Positions 33,407-41,326 of a stretch of DNA of 64,000 nt are shown here, in pieces. The stretch's first letter is position 1, and each line of letters opens with the position of its first letter. The DNA lies in contig NZ_JABUNR010000001.1 in NCBI RefSeq assembly GCF_013343715.1, positions 248,001 to 312,000 of the forward strand. Reading direction: 5' to 3'. Source of the DNA: Mesobacillus harenae (lineage in GTDB: Bacteria > Bacillota > Bacilli > Bacillales > Cytobacillaceae). The notes beneath the pieces were generated by a model. It did no database searches and had not been told where the DNA came from. It saw nothing but the letters and a program-made list of their open reading frames with translations. The position numbers and the translations under genes are program-made.

Positions 33407-34948
33407 ATGAAAAACATCGTTAAAGGGAACACAGTTTTAAAACCATTAGTATTAGCAGGAGTACTTTCAGTAGGAGTTTTGGCCGGTGGACACATCAGTG
33501 AGGCTGCAGGCAACAGCAGCCAGCAACTTGAGAAAGCGAAGGTGGAGCAAACTGTTGAGTTTAAAGAAGTTCGCATCAAAACGAACACATCTACTAAAAA
33601 CCAGCAAAGTGCAAAGCCCGCTGCGAAAACACAGGAAACTACTACTAAAGCTTCAGTAAAAGCAAGTGAAACAGCAAAAGCTAATGCTTCCGCTAATTCT
33701 GCTGTCCAAAATAAGACGGAAGCTGAAAAGGTTAAAGCTGTTAAAACTGATAGCGAAGAAGAAAAAGTAAAAAAAGAAAAAATAAATACTTCTGCTGCAA
33801 ATAAAGCTAATTCAATGGCCAGCGACCACGCAAGCGAAACGGCAAAAGCCAATGCTGTCGCAGACTCCGCAGTCCGTGCCGAAGAGGAGCCTGAAGAATT
33901 AGTTATCGAGCTTCCAACAGAAGAAAAAGATGCACTAGAAACAGTTATCCCAACCGTTGATCTAGAAGGAAAAACGGAAGACGAGGATCTAGCTGAAGAT
34001 GAAGATTCCGAAGAAACTCCAAACCTCGATCCTGAAACAGCAACAAAAGAAGAGGATACTGAAGAGTCTGACGAGGAAGGTTCAGCTGAAGACGAAGAGT
34101 CTGAAGATGCTCCAAAGCTTGAAGAAAACGCTGAAGCTAAAAAGGAAGAAGAGGAATCTGAGGAAGAATCCACGGAAACTGTTGAAGAAGATGCAACTGA
34201 AGAAGTGGTAGAAGAAGACGCAGAGGAAGTAACTGATGAAGATGTTGAAGGTGAAGAAAAAGTAAATCCTTCCCTTGCAAACAAAGCAAACTCTTCTGCT
34301 GGAGAGCATGCTAGTGTGAATGCACAAGAACATGCAGCCTCAAACTCTGCCGTTATTGTTTCTCTAAATGCAGCAGCAGCTGAAGAAGTGGTTGAAGGAG
34401 TGACCGAAGAGGTTGCTGTTGAAAAAGCAACTGAAGAATCCACTGAAACTGTTGAAGAAGATGCAACAGAAGAAGTTGTTGTTGAAGAAGACGCAGAGAA
34501 AGTAACTGAAGAAGATGCTGAAGTTGAAGAGAAAGTAAATCCTTCCCTTGCAAACAAAGCAAACTCTTCTGCTGGAGAGCATGCTAGTGTTAAAGCACAA
34601 GAAAATGCAGCTTCCAACTCTGCCGTAATCGTTTCTCTGAACGCAGAGGTTGCTGAAGAAGTGGTTGAAGAAGTAATCGAAGAGGTTGCTGTTGAAGAAA
34701 CAACTGAAGAAAGAACTAAAGAGGAAACCGAAGAAGCAACTGAAGAAGTAGTTGAAGAGACAGTCGTGAGCCCTTCTATTTTAAACAAAGCTAATTCACC
34801 AGCCAGTGTTAAGGCTAATGAAACAGCTAAGCTACAAGCTGCAGCTATTTCTGCTGTTATAGCATCTGCAATTGAAGTGGCTGTTGAAGAATCCACTAAA
34901 GAATCTGCTTCGGTATCGGAAGAAGTAGAAGCAGTGATGGAAGAGTAA
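33407..34948 (+). CDS. Secreted acidic protein with Ala-rich repeats
   Basis: A 513-residue exported protein. The signal peptide covers about residues 1-33 (LVLAGVLSVGVLAGGHISEA). The mature part alternates Ala/Asn/Ser-rich modules with long Glu-rich linkers. Modules fit NKAN-SxA-x2-HAS-x2-A-x3-AA-x2-SAV and occur at about residues 82-100 (partial), 131-156, 291-316, 382-407 and 459-484; the third and fourth are almost identical also at DNA level (about 34261-34380 and 34535-34650). Four-residue Ala spacing suggests helices. No cysteine and no LPxTG anchor is visible. AAAGGAGCGAG precedes the ATG. Function unknown; the Ser-rich frame on the other strand is a shadow. Confidence 0.85.
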   Translation: MKNIVKGNTVLKPLVLAGVLSVGVLAGGHISEAAGNSSQQLEKAKVEQTVEFKEVRIKTNTSTKNQQSAKPAAKTQETTTKASVKASETAKANASANSAVQNKTEAEKVKAVKTDSEEEKVKKEKINTSAANKANSMASDHASETAKANAVADSAVRAEEEPEELVIELPTEEKDALETVIPTVDLEGKTEDEDLAEDEDSEETPNLDPETATKEEDTEESDEEGSAEDEESEDAPKLEENAEAKKEEEESEEESTETVEEDATEEVVEEDAEEVTDEDVEGEEKVNPSLANKANSSAGEHASVNAQEHAASNSAVIVSLNAAAAEEVVEGVTEEVAVEKATEESTETVEEDATEEVVVEEDAEKVTEEDAEVEEKVNPSLANKANSSAGEHASVKAQENAASNSAVIVSLNAEVAEEVVEEVIEEVAVEETTEERTKEETEEATEEVVEETVVSPSILNKANSPASVKANETAKLQAAAISAVIASAIEVAVEESTKESASVSEEVEAVMEE

Positions 34949-34966
34949 ACTAAATATCTTTAGATG

Positions 34967-34996
34967 AAAACCGAAGGGCATAGTCCTTCGGTTTTT
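34967..34996 (+). terminator. Intrinsic terminator
   Basis: AAAACCGAAGG (34967-34977) and CCTTCGGTTTTT (34985-34996) form a strong stem with a T-run, after the repeat protein. Confidence 0.88.
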
Positions 34997-35015
34997 CAAT
35001 TTAGAATTATTCTCG

Positions 35016-35115
35016 TTATGGAATATATCATGATTTTATGGAATATATCGATTTTTTTGGGAATAAAACGATTATTTATGGAATATAAGTGAGTTTTCAT
35101 GGAATAAAACTCCAA
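35016..35115 (+). repeat. Degenerate tandem repeat of about 20 bp, about five copies
   Basis: Units follow TTTATGGAATATATCGATT with variation: five consecutive units carry ATGGAATATA, GGGAATAAAA or ATGGAATAAAA cores spaced about 20-22 bp. It lies directly behind the terminator of the repeat-protein gene. Confidence 0.8.
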
Positions 35116-35136
35116 TCTAGTAACTCAAGGGGAATT

Positions 35137-35364
35137 ATGCGTCTCAGTTCAACAGGTTTTCATACTATTGAGAGACTTTTAGACAAAAGGGAGAGAAAGA
35201 TAGATGATTTGTATTATTTTCTTCTTTTTATCCAATTTTCACTATTTTATACAGGGCATAACCTCCCACATGATCAACCAGAATGGAAAAACCATGATGG
35301 AGACTGGCCTAATGGAGGAAAACCAACAGACATCATGGAACAAGTAAAGACGCGAGCAAGTTAG
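35137..35364 (+). CDS. Possible small protein, weakly supported
   Basis: A 75-residue frame from ATG 35137 with AAGGGGAATT upstream, containing one hydrophobic stretch (YYFLLFIQFSLFYTG) and a polar C-terminus (PEWKNHDGDWPNGGKPTDIM). A strong terminator lies about 70 bp downstream, suggesting that something here is transcribed. I do not recognise it, and it may be chance. Confidence 0.3.
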   Translation: MRLSSTGFHTIERLLDKRERKIDDLYYFLLFIQFSLFYTGHNLPHDQPEWKNHDGDWPNGGKPTDIMEQVKTRAS

Positions 35365-35430
35365 AAACGGAACAAGCAATTGGGAAGAAATCATTTCAAT
35401 AAATTAAAATGAAAAAGATAACGACTAATA

Positions 35431-35468
35431 ACAACCCATCCAAATAGATAAAGGATGGGTTGTTTTTG
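35431..35468 (+). terminator. Intrinsic terminator
   Basis: ACAACCCATCC (35431-35441) and GGATGGGTTGT (35453-35463) pair perfectly, followed by TTTTTG. Confidence 0.8.
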
Positions 35469-35491
35469 TGTCTTAAGGTAAATTTCTGGAA

Positions 35492-35591
35492 GGTGACAGG
35501 TACCACCCAGTTCCTTCCAAACATTATTAAAACGGGCTGATAGAATAACTTGGCAAGTGAAAATGTAAAAAGATGGGTGGTGCCTGTCACC
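35492..35591. repeat. 100-bp inverted-repeat element (GGTGACAGG...CCTGTCACC)
   Basis: GGTGACAGGTACCACCCA at 35492-35509 and TGGGTGGTGCCTGTCACC at 35574-35591 are inverted copies matching at 17 of 18 positions, with a 64-bp centre. A related half, AGGTGCCTGTCACG, occurs near 31497-31510 upstream of the histidine kinase. It looks like a small mobile or intergenic repeat family. It carries no gene. Confidence 0.75.
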
Positions 35592-35710
35592 GAATGTGAA
35601 CTTTTTGTGAATTAGGGATTTTGTGAGGGAAGTGTGATTTGGTTCACTCTTTTGAAAACTCTTCTCAATTATGATGGATGTATAGAAAGTACAAAGGGAG
35701 CTGATGGAAG

Positions 35711-35854
35711 GTGGAGAAGAAGGTTAAGCATATTGGAAAGGCTGCCAAGGAACATGATTCTTTGAAGGGGACAATTCTTTCTGTGACAGTGGTTGGTGCA
35801 GTGATTCTTGTAACGTATTTAATTATGTATGGCCTTTATATGGTCAGAGTATAG
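35711..35854 (+). CDS. ba3-type cytochrome oxidase subunit IIa
   Basis: A 47-residue protein starting GTG at 35711. A charged N-terminus (EKKVKHIGKAAKEHDSLKG) is followed by one membrane helix (TILSVTVVGAVILVTYLIMYGLY) and a short MVRV tail. Size, single helix and the SLKGT motif match the subunit 2A family of ba3-type oxidases, whose helix replaces the missing first helix of subunit II. It ends 15 bp before the subunit II gene. GGGAG upstream of the GTG is rather distant. Confidence 0.8.
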   Translation: MEKKVKHIGKAAKEHDSLKGTILSVTVVGAVILVTYLIMYGLYMVRV

Positions 35855-35869
35855 GAGGGGGAAATAATA

Positions 35870-36331
35870 ATGCATCGCTCGGAGAAGGTATGGCTTTTAT
35901 TGAGTTTTGGAATGATTATAGGATTTATGCTGATAACTGGCTATCAGGCTTTTGCTTTAGGAATGGGGCCTCCAAGTCATGAAGAACGAATTGATCCTCA
36001 AAAAGTAGATGAAACGGCTCCGTTTGATAGGCCCGGTATAACAAAAATTGGTGAGAACGAATACGAAGTGGTTATGACTCTGCAAATATTCAGTTTTACA
36101 CCAAACCAAATCGAGGTTCCAGCAGGATCAACGGTTCATTTTACTCTAACCTCTAAAGATGTGGTTCATGGATTTCAAGTAGCTGATACGAACATTAATG
36201 CGATGGTCATGCCTGGGTATGTTCAAAAGATCTCTCAGAAGTTTGAAAAGCCAGGTGAATACTTAGTTTTGTGTAATGAATACTGTGGTGCAGGGCATCA
36301 AATGATGGCAACCACGATTACGGTTAAATAA
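35870..36331 (+). CDS. cbaB: ba3-type cytochrome c oxidase subunit II
   Basis: A 153-residue subunit II with one N-terminal membrane helix (VWLLLSFGMIIGFMLITGYQAFAL) and a cupredoxin domain. The CuA ligands are visible: His in VVHGFQV and CNEYCGAGHQMM near the end. This subunit accepts electrons from cytochrome c outside the membrane. A GGAGGGGGAA site precedes the ATG. It is the second gene of the oxidase operon, between subunit IIa and subunit I. Confidence 0.94.
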   Translation: MHRSEKVWLLLSFGMIIGFMLITGYQAFALGMGPPSHEERIDPQKVDETAPFDRPGITKIGENEYEVVMTLQIFSFTPNQIEVPAGSTVHFTLTSKDVVHGFQVADTNINAMVMPGYVQKISQKFEKPGEYLVLCNEYCGAGHQMMATTITVK

Positions 36332-36345
36332 AGGGGGGATTTACA

Positions 36346-38040
36346 ATGGAATCAATCGCAGGAAATACGGTGAAAACAAAGGCTTTTAAAGAAAAAGCTA
36401 ATAAAATTCTAGGTATTAGCCCAGAGGATGCTAGATTATCGAAATCATATTTAACTGTTGCATTTATAGCTCTATTGCTGGGTGGGTTTTTAGGATTATT
36501 ACAAGGATTGAACAGGGCTGGTATGCTGGAGCTGCCAACCTGGCTTAACTACTATCAGGTACTGACTGCGCATGGCCTGCTATTAGTAGTCGTACTGTCA
36601 GCTTTCTTTACAATAGGTTACTTTTACGCAGGACTTTCCCATACACTGGGCGGCCTGCTTCCTAAAGTAAGAAAGATGGCCTGGATCGGTTTTTGGATGA
36701 AAATGTTTGGTTTTGTACTAGCTGTTATACCGATTTTAATGAATGAAGCATCTGTCATGTACACGTTTTATCCGCCGATGGCTGCTTCACCAATCTTCTA
36801 TATTGGCTTAGTGTTCATTGTACTTGGTATTTGGATGTGTTCATTTGGAGCCTTTATCAACGTTGCGTCATGGAGAAAGGCAAATCCAGGGCAGCATATC
36901 CCGATTCTTTCTTTTTTTGCAACAGGTGTGTTTGTTCTCTTGTTCTTTGGAAGCCTTCCAGTTGCAATTGAAGTGTTTATGATTATTCCATGGGCATTTG
37001 GCTGGGTTGAAACGATAAATGTAATGGTAGCACGTACACTGTTTTGGGCATTTGGACACACCCTGGTCAACATTTGGTATATGACAGCTATTTCTGCTTG
37101 GTATGTTATTGTACCGAAGATCATCGACGGACATAGGTGGAGTGACTTATTAACTCGGATCGTCGTTATTGCGTTAGTTATTATGAACATCACTGGGGGC
37201 TTCCACCATCAAATTGTTGACCCTGGAATTTCTGAATCTGTGAAATACATGCACGTGTTTATGAGTTTGGCGATTGGCTTCCCGTCTCTAATGACTGCCT
37301 ACGCGATGTTCGCCGTATTTGAACGGACTGCTAGGAAAAAAGGCGGCAAGGGACTGATCGGCTGGTTTAAAAAGATGCCTTGGGGAGATGTTCGCTTCCT
37401 GGCTCCGTTCATCGCTATGGCAGCCTTTATTCCTGCCGGAGCGGGCGGGATCGTTCAAAGCACAAACCAATTAAATCAGGTCGTTCACAATACAATGTGG
37501 GTTGTTGGCCACTTCCATTTAACTCTTGGAATGACTGTGGTAATGACGTTCTTTGGAATTAGCTACTGGCTTGTTCCTTATCTATCAAAAAGAGTACTGA
37601 CACCACAGATTAATAAATTAGGAATTGTTCAAACGATTGTATGGACGCTTGGAATGGTCATGATGTCCTTTGCAATGCACTGGGCAGGGCTATTGGGCTC
37701 TCCTAGAAGGACATCTTATACAACCTACAATGACAACGCAACAGCCTTAGGGTGGGATCCTTACCTATTCTTCCTGGCAATTGGCGGAACGCTCTTAATG
37801 ATTGGTGTTCTGATGCAAGTGTATGCAGTATTCAACATGATGTTCTTTGCACCAAAAGGAGTTACTGAATTCCCGATTGCGGATGAAGAAGAAGGTGCTG
37901 CACCTACACCTAAATGGACAGAGCGTTGGGGACTTTGGATTGTGCTAATGCTTGCGCTTGTTGCAATGGCATATGTTATACCGTTGGTTGGCTTCCTTGT
38001 TGATGCACCTCCTGGATCACCGCCATTTAAGACCTGGTAA
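36346..38040 (+). CDS. cbaA: ba3-type cytochrome c oxidase subunit I
   Basis: A 564-residue haem-copper oxidase subunit I of the B family, with about thirteen membrane helices. Ligand regions are AHGLLLVVVLSAFF (low-spin haem His), FWAFGHTLVNIWYMTAISAWYV (CuB His-Tyr helix), GGFHHQIVDPG (two CuB His) and WVVGHFHLTLGMTVVMTF (haem His pair). It reduces oxygen to water and pumps protons, usually with high oxygen affinity. GGGGGGAT precedes the ATG, 14 bp after subunit II. A hairpin and then a SCO gene follow. Confidence 0.95.
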   Translation: MESIAGNTVKTKAFKEKANKILGISPEDARLSKSYLTVAFIALLLGGFLGLLQGLNRAGMLELPTWLNYYQVLTAHGLLLVVVLSAFFTIGYFYAGLSHTLGGLLPKVRKMAWIGFWMKMFGFVLAVIPILMNEASVMYTFYPPMAASPIFYIGLVFIVLGIWMCSFGAFINVASWRKANPGQHIPILSFFATGVFVLLFFGSLPVAIEVFMIIPWAFGWVETINVMVARTLFWAFGHTLVNIWYMTAISAWYVIVPKIIDGHRWSDLLTRIVVIALVIMNITGGFHHQIVDPGISESVKYMHVFMSLAIGFPSLMTAYAMFAVFERTARKKGGKGLIGWFKKMPWGDVRFLAPFIAMAAFIPAGAGGIVQSTNQLNQVVHNTMWVVGHFHLTLGMTVVMTFFGISYWLVPYLSKRVLTPQINKLGIVQTIVWTLGMVMMSFAMHWAGLLGSPRRTSYTTYNDNATALGWDPYLFFLAIGGTLLMIGVLMQVYAVFNMMFFAPKGVTEFPIADEEEGAAPTPKWTERWGLWIVLMLALVAMAYVIPLVGFLVDAPPGSPPFKTW

Positions 38041-38054
38041 AAGACAAAGTGAAG

Positions 38055-38087
38055 GGGATAGCTCGTATTTGAGGGCTATCTCTTTTT
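38055..38087 (+). terminator. Hairpin after the oxidase subunit I gene
   Basis: GATAGC (38057-38062) and GCTATC (38075-38080) form a short stem followed by TCTTTTT. It may terminate or attenuate before the SCO gene. Confidence 0.6.
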
Positions 38088-38123
38088 AAAAAAAAGATAG
38101 TTTTCTCGGGAGGATGTGATTAA

Positions 38124-38762
38124 ATGATGCTGAAAAATAGAACGGCCTTGTCGAGCTTGCTTGTATTACTATTCGGAGTTGTCCTTTTTTATATTGGAAC
38201 AGATGGATTTCAGGCCTATACAGCAGAAACAGCAAGAGTGAATCAGTTAATGGAGGATAAGCCTCAGTTTCCGGATGTCACACTAGAGGATAATAAAGCC
38301 AGGAAGTACACTTTTTCCGAGTTTGAAGGCAAGTATGTGTTTATTACGTTTTTATATACAGCCTGTGGAACTGTTTGCCCTGAGCTGGAGATGAATATGT
38401 TTGGAGTATATGACCGGCTGCCTGAGGAATATATCGGCAAGGATATTCAGTTTCTCAGCATCAGCTTTGATCCCGATCGGGATGATCCTGAAACTCTCGA
38501 CAGCTACCGGAAAATGTTTAAAAGTGATGGAGAGACATGGCGAATGGCCAGGATAACAGATAAGGATGAGCTGAATGAGCTGTTGGACCGTTTTGGTGTC
38601 ACCGTCATACCCGATAATAACGGCAATTTTGCCCATAACTCTGCTTTTTATCTGGTAAATCCACAAGGGCGGCTAATCGATGTAATGGATTATAAACGGA
38701 TTGAGGAAGCGGCTGAACAGGTGACAAGCATTCTGGATGATGAGGCAGGGGATGAAAAATGA
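38124..38762 (+). CDS. SCO1/SenC-type copper chaperone
   Basis: A 212-residue membrane-anchored thioredoxin-fold protein. An N-terminal helix (LSSLLVLLFGVVLFYIGTDGF) anchors it. The copper-binding CxxxC is in TACGTVCPELE (near residue 83), with the conserved His in NFAHNSAFYLVNPQG. SCO proteins deliver copper or reduce the CuA site of oxidase subunit II, fitting the operon. GGGAGG lies upstream of tandem ATG codons. Its stop overlaps the next gene. Confidence 0.9.
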   Translation: MMLKNRTALSSLLVLLFGVVLFYIGTDGFQAYTAETARVNQLMEDKPQFPDVTLEDNKARKYTFSEFEGKYVFITFLYTACGTVCPELEMNMFGVYDRLPEEYIGKDIQFLSISFDPDRDDPETLDSYRKMFKSDGETWRMARITDKDELNELLDRFGVTVIPDNNGNFAHNSAFYLVNPQGRLIDVMDYKRIEEAAEQVTSILDDEAGDEK

Positions 38763-39325
38763 GGCAAGCTCAATACGGGTTAGTGCTCCTTGTTATTTTA
38801 ATCCTTCCCCCGGTAGCTAATTTGCTGGAATCGATCATGATTACTCACATGCATATGCAAATGCCACTGCTGGTTTTAGCCGGATTTTTAATAGCCAAAT
38901 TTTTTCAAATTAAATATCCTCAGTTTTTTGAAAAATGGAATGCAAACGGGCTGCCCGGCCTACTGTTATTTATCATTATTACTGGGTATTGGACGATACC
39001 AAGGACAATGGATGAAACGTTAACGATGGCTAGTGTTGAAGCCTTTAAATTTTTCTCATTGCCGTTTTTGGCGGGAGTGCCGCTTCGAGACAGCTGGCCT
39101 AAGCTATCATCTTTTTGGAAAAATGGCATCATCATCTTTTTCGCTATTTTATACCTCGGGATGGGTTGGCTTTACATCTGGTCTCCAGAGCAGCTGTGCA
39201 ATAATTATTTATTAATTGAACAAATTACACTTGGGTGGGGTTTTCTAACCACAGCGGTTTGTATGGTGATCTATTTAGGATATAGCTATTTTATTGACTT
39301 CACACAATATGAAACGGAGAGCTGA
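38759..39325 (+). CDS. Membrane protein linked to ba3 oxidase, possible copper-binding
   Basis: A 188-residue protein with about five to six hydrophobic segments. ITHMHMQMPLLVL near residue 28 holds two His and three Met in a row at a membrane edge, a plausible Cu(I) site. Overlap with the SCO gene by 4 bp points to a role in oxidase metal assembly or insertion. I recognise no named family. Followed by a strong terminator that ends the oxidase operon. Confidence 0.75.
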   Translation: MRQAQYGLVLLVILILPPVANLLESIMITHMHMQMPLLVLAGFLIAKFFQIKYPQFFEKWNANGLPGLLLFIIITGYWTIPRTMDETLTMASVEAFKFFSLPFLAGVPLRDSWPKLSSFWKNGIIIFFAILYLGMGWLYIWSPEQLCNNYLLIEQITLGWGFLTTAVCMVIYLGYSYFIDFTQYETES

Positions 39326-39390
39326 TTTCACAGATTGGACACAGTTTTTTCGAATAACTAGTATCTTTTAAGAACCTCATTTATAACGGC

Positions 39391-39424
39391 AAAACCAAGA
39401 CAGCCAGCCTGGCTGTCTTGTTTT
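39391..39424 (+). terminator. Strong terminator of the oxidase operon
   Basis: CAAGACAGCCAG and CTGGCTGTCTTG (39396-39420) form a perfect 12-bp stem with a single central base, flanked by AAAA and TTTT. A nearly identical hairpin occurs at 59426-59451. Confidence 0.88.
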
Positions 39425-39667
39425 AAAATTCACGTATGAATATAAATACTATACAATTATCTATCAAATTTATAAGATAATTGATCTTTTCTTACTCAAA
39501 CCAATAGCAATTTTAATCAATCGCATCTTTTTCATATTGTAGAGTATTAATATACCGCTAAGCGACAAAAGGGAAAGGCCTTAAACCAAAACAGCAAGTG
39601 AGTCAAATTAAATTTAGAACCTAATCAGGTTGAATATTAAATATTCTGTATATTTTAAAAATATAAA

Positions 39668-39729
39668 TTGTTTTCAATGTACACCCGTGTTATAGTTTTA
39701 TATAAGAAACTCAATGCCGTATAAAAAAC
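39668..39729 (+). promoter_or_regulatory. Promoter with shared cluster motif, copy A
   Basis: TTGTTT (39668-39673) and TATAGT (39691-39696) are 17 bp apart. Just downstream, GAAACTCAATGCC (39706-39718) is the IclR-type motif. The stretch from 39687 to 39729 matches that at 46243-46285 at most positions, beginning GTGTTATAGTTTTAT in both. Confidence 0.65.
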
Positions 39730-39756
39730 TAACTTAAAGAACGAGGTGTCTTTCAT

Positions 39757-40287
39757 TTGAAATTGTTAGGTATATCTGGATCATTAACTGGCTCAAAAAC
39801 AAAAGTTGTTGTTAATAAGGTCCTAGAGGAGGTGAAAGCCTTTTATCCTGAGGTTAATACAGAATTACTAAGTTTAAGTGATTATAATATTGAATTTTGT
39901 GATGGGCGAACTCCTGAGGAGTATTCTGAAGATACTCAAACAGTTATTAATGCTGTGGCAGATGCAGACTTTTTTGTCATAGGCACACCTATTTATCAAG
40001 CGTCTTTAACAGGTGCTTTAAAGAACCTGTTTGATTTAGTCCCTCCTTCAGTTTTTCGCAGTAAAGTTATTGGATTTGTCGCAACTGGTGGTACATTTCA
40101 TCATTACTTAGTTATCGAGAATCAATTAAAACCAATAGCAGGCTACTTTCGTTCTTATATTGCCCCTAGTACTGTATATGCACATAATGATCATTTTGAA
40201 AAAAAAATGATTACAAATCCTGATGTACTACGTAGGATTAAATCGCTAGCTGAAGAGTTAGTATTTATGCAAAAGCGTTTAAAGTAA
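39757..40287 (+). CDS. NADPH-dependent FMN reductase (SsuE-like)
   Basis: A 176-residue flavodoxin-fold reductase: LLGISGSLTGSKTKVVV (FMN phosphate loop), then FFVIGTPIYQASLTGALKNLFDLVPPSVFRSKVIGFVATGG, the NADPH_dep_FMN_red signature. It reduces free FMN with NAD(P)H. In this cluster it should feed FMNH2 to the three LLM monooxygenases, as SsuE does for SsuD. The start is a TTG with GAGGTG upstream. First gene of the unit that continues with the RibB-like/riboflavin kinase fusion. Confidence 0.9.
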   Translation: MKLLGISGSLTGSKTKVVVNKVLEEVKAFYPEVNTELLSLSDYNIEFCDGRTPEEYSEDTQTVINAVADADFFVIGTPIYQASLTGALKNLFDLVPPSVFRSKVIGFVATGGTFHHYLVIENQLKPIAGYFRSYIAPSTVYAHNDHFEKKMITNPDVLRRIKSLAEELVFMQKRLK

Positions 40288-40323
40288 GTTAAAAGAAATA
40301 AGAACCATCTAGGAGGGTAAAGC

Positions 40324-41322
40324 ATGTACAAAAAAAGGTTTGATGAAAGTGTAAGGGCACTAAAACACGGAAAGCTAATTGTAGTTGTAGATGACGTAGA
40401 ACATAAAGGAAGTGCATTAGTAGGAACAGCAGAGAAGGTAAGTTCCTATAATGTAAATCGCATGACTAAATTAGGAAAAGGGCTTGTCTGTGCTTGTATT
40501 ACTCAACAAAAAGCAAAAGAATTAAGTCTGTCCTTTATGGTAAATAAGGAGTGCCAGTATCAAAGCCGTATTCCATTTACTGTTTCTGTGGATTTTTGTT
40601 CTTCAACAACTGGAATTTCTTCATTGGAACGTTCCGATACAATTTATGCTTTTGTTGACAAAGGTGTTGTAACTAAAGATTTTGTAAGACCTGGACATAT
40701 TTTCCCCATTGTTTGTAAGGATAGAAGATTATTAGAAAATATAAGCCTAACTGATGCTGCTATTGAACTTGTAGAAGCCGGCTCTAGTGAACCAGTTGCA
40801 TATATGTGTCAAATTCTTAATACACATGGTAATCTTGCCAATGCGGAAGAATCTGTTGAAATTTCTAAAATAAATAATTTGAATCTTATATATATAAGCG
40901 ACCTTCTAAAAGTAAAAGAGGAGATTATATGTACCATAAGAGGAAGAGTTGTAAAAGGTAAAAAGATTGGAAGGGGAATGGGGTTTCCCACAGCGAACTT
41001 ATCTTTACCTAAAAAATCATATTTAGAAAAAGGGGTTTATGGCGTTACTGTATACCATAATAATAACGAGTATAATGGTGTAATGAATGTGGGTTCCAGA
41101 CCTACACTTTTGGATGATGGTGAAATTACAAATGAAATTCATATATTTGATTTTAATAAATGCATTTATGGGGATGAACTGACAGTAAATGTCTGTTTCT
41201 TTTTAAGGGAAGAAAAAATGTTCCCGAGTTTTAAACATTTGATCGAACAAATTAAAAAGGATATCGAAAATGTACAAAAGAGGTTTGAAATTTGTGAAAC
41301 TAAAAAGTTGATAATAGGGTAG
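40324..41322 (+). CDS. Fusion of degenerate RibB-like domain and riboflavin kinase
   Basis: A 332-residue protein. Residues 1-198 follow 3,4-dihydroxy-2-butanone-4-phosphate synthase (GLVCACIT, SSTTGISSLERSDTI, RPGHIFPI), but the metal/catalytic loop (DDEDRENEGD in E. coli RibB) is DDVEHKGS at 23-30, and the catalytic His of GGHTEA is replaced by Leu142 (ISLTDAA), so classical activity is doubtful. Residues 203-322 form an apparently intact flavokinase: RGRVVKGKKIGRGMGFPTAN, NGVMNVGSRPT, EIHIFDFNKCIYG. There is no FAD synthetase domain. Ribosome binding site AGGAGG. Next to an FMN reductase and FMNH2-dependent enzymes, it probably secures FMN; the RibB-like part may bind a ligand or do a different reaction. 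Confidence 0.85.
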   Translation: MYKKRFDESVRALKHGKLIVVVDDVEHKGSALVGTAEKVSSYNVNRMTKLGKGLVCACITQQKAKELSLSFMVNKECQYQSRIPFTVSVDFCSSTTGISSLERSDTIYAFVDKGVVTKDFVRPGHIFPIVCKDRRLLENISLTDAAIELVEAGSSEPVAYMCQILNTHGNLANAEESVEISKINNLNLIYISDLLKVKEEIICTIRGRVVKGKKIGRGMGFPTANLSLPKKSYLEKGVYGVTVYHNNNEYNGVMNVGSRPTLLDDGEITNEIHIFDFNKCIYGDELTVNVCFFLREEKMFPSFKHLIEQIKKDIENVQKRFEICETKKLIIG

Positions 41323-41326
41323 CACT

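Larger units (their letters stand above)
39326..39756 (+). other. Left boundary of the catabolic cluster
   Basis: A 431-bp spacer marking a drop in GC content. It holds the oxidase terminator (39391-39424), an AT-rich stretch with no gene, and the promoter/operator element at 39668-39729 before the FMN reductase. Confidence 0.6.

Noticed and set aside
33352..34896. 514-residue Ser-rich open frame on the minus strand
   Set aside because: It is the mirror of the Glu/Ala-rich repeat gene on the plus strand, which has a signal peptide, ribosome binding site and terminator.
39326..39756. Possible FMN riboswitch before the flavin genes
   Set aside because: I looked for the RFN element's conserved blocks and found none; the region has a simple promoter with the IclR-type motif instead.
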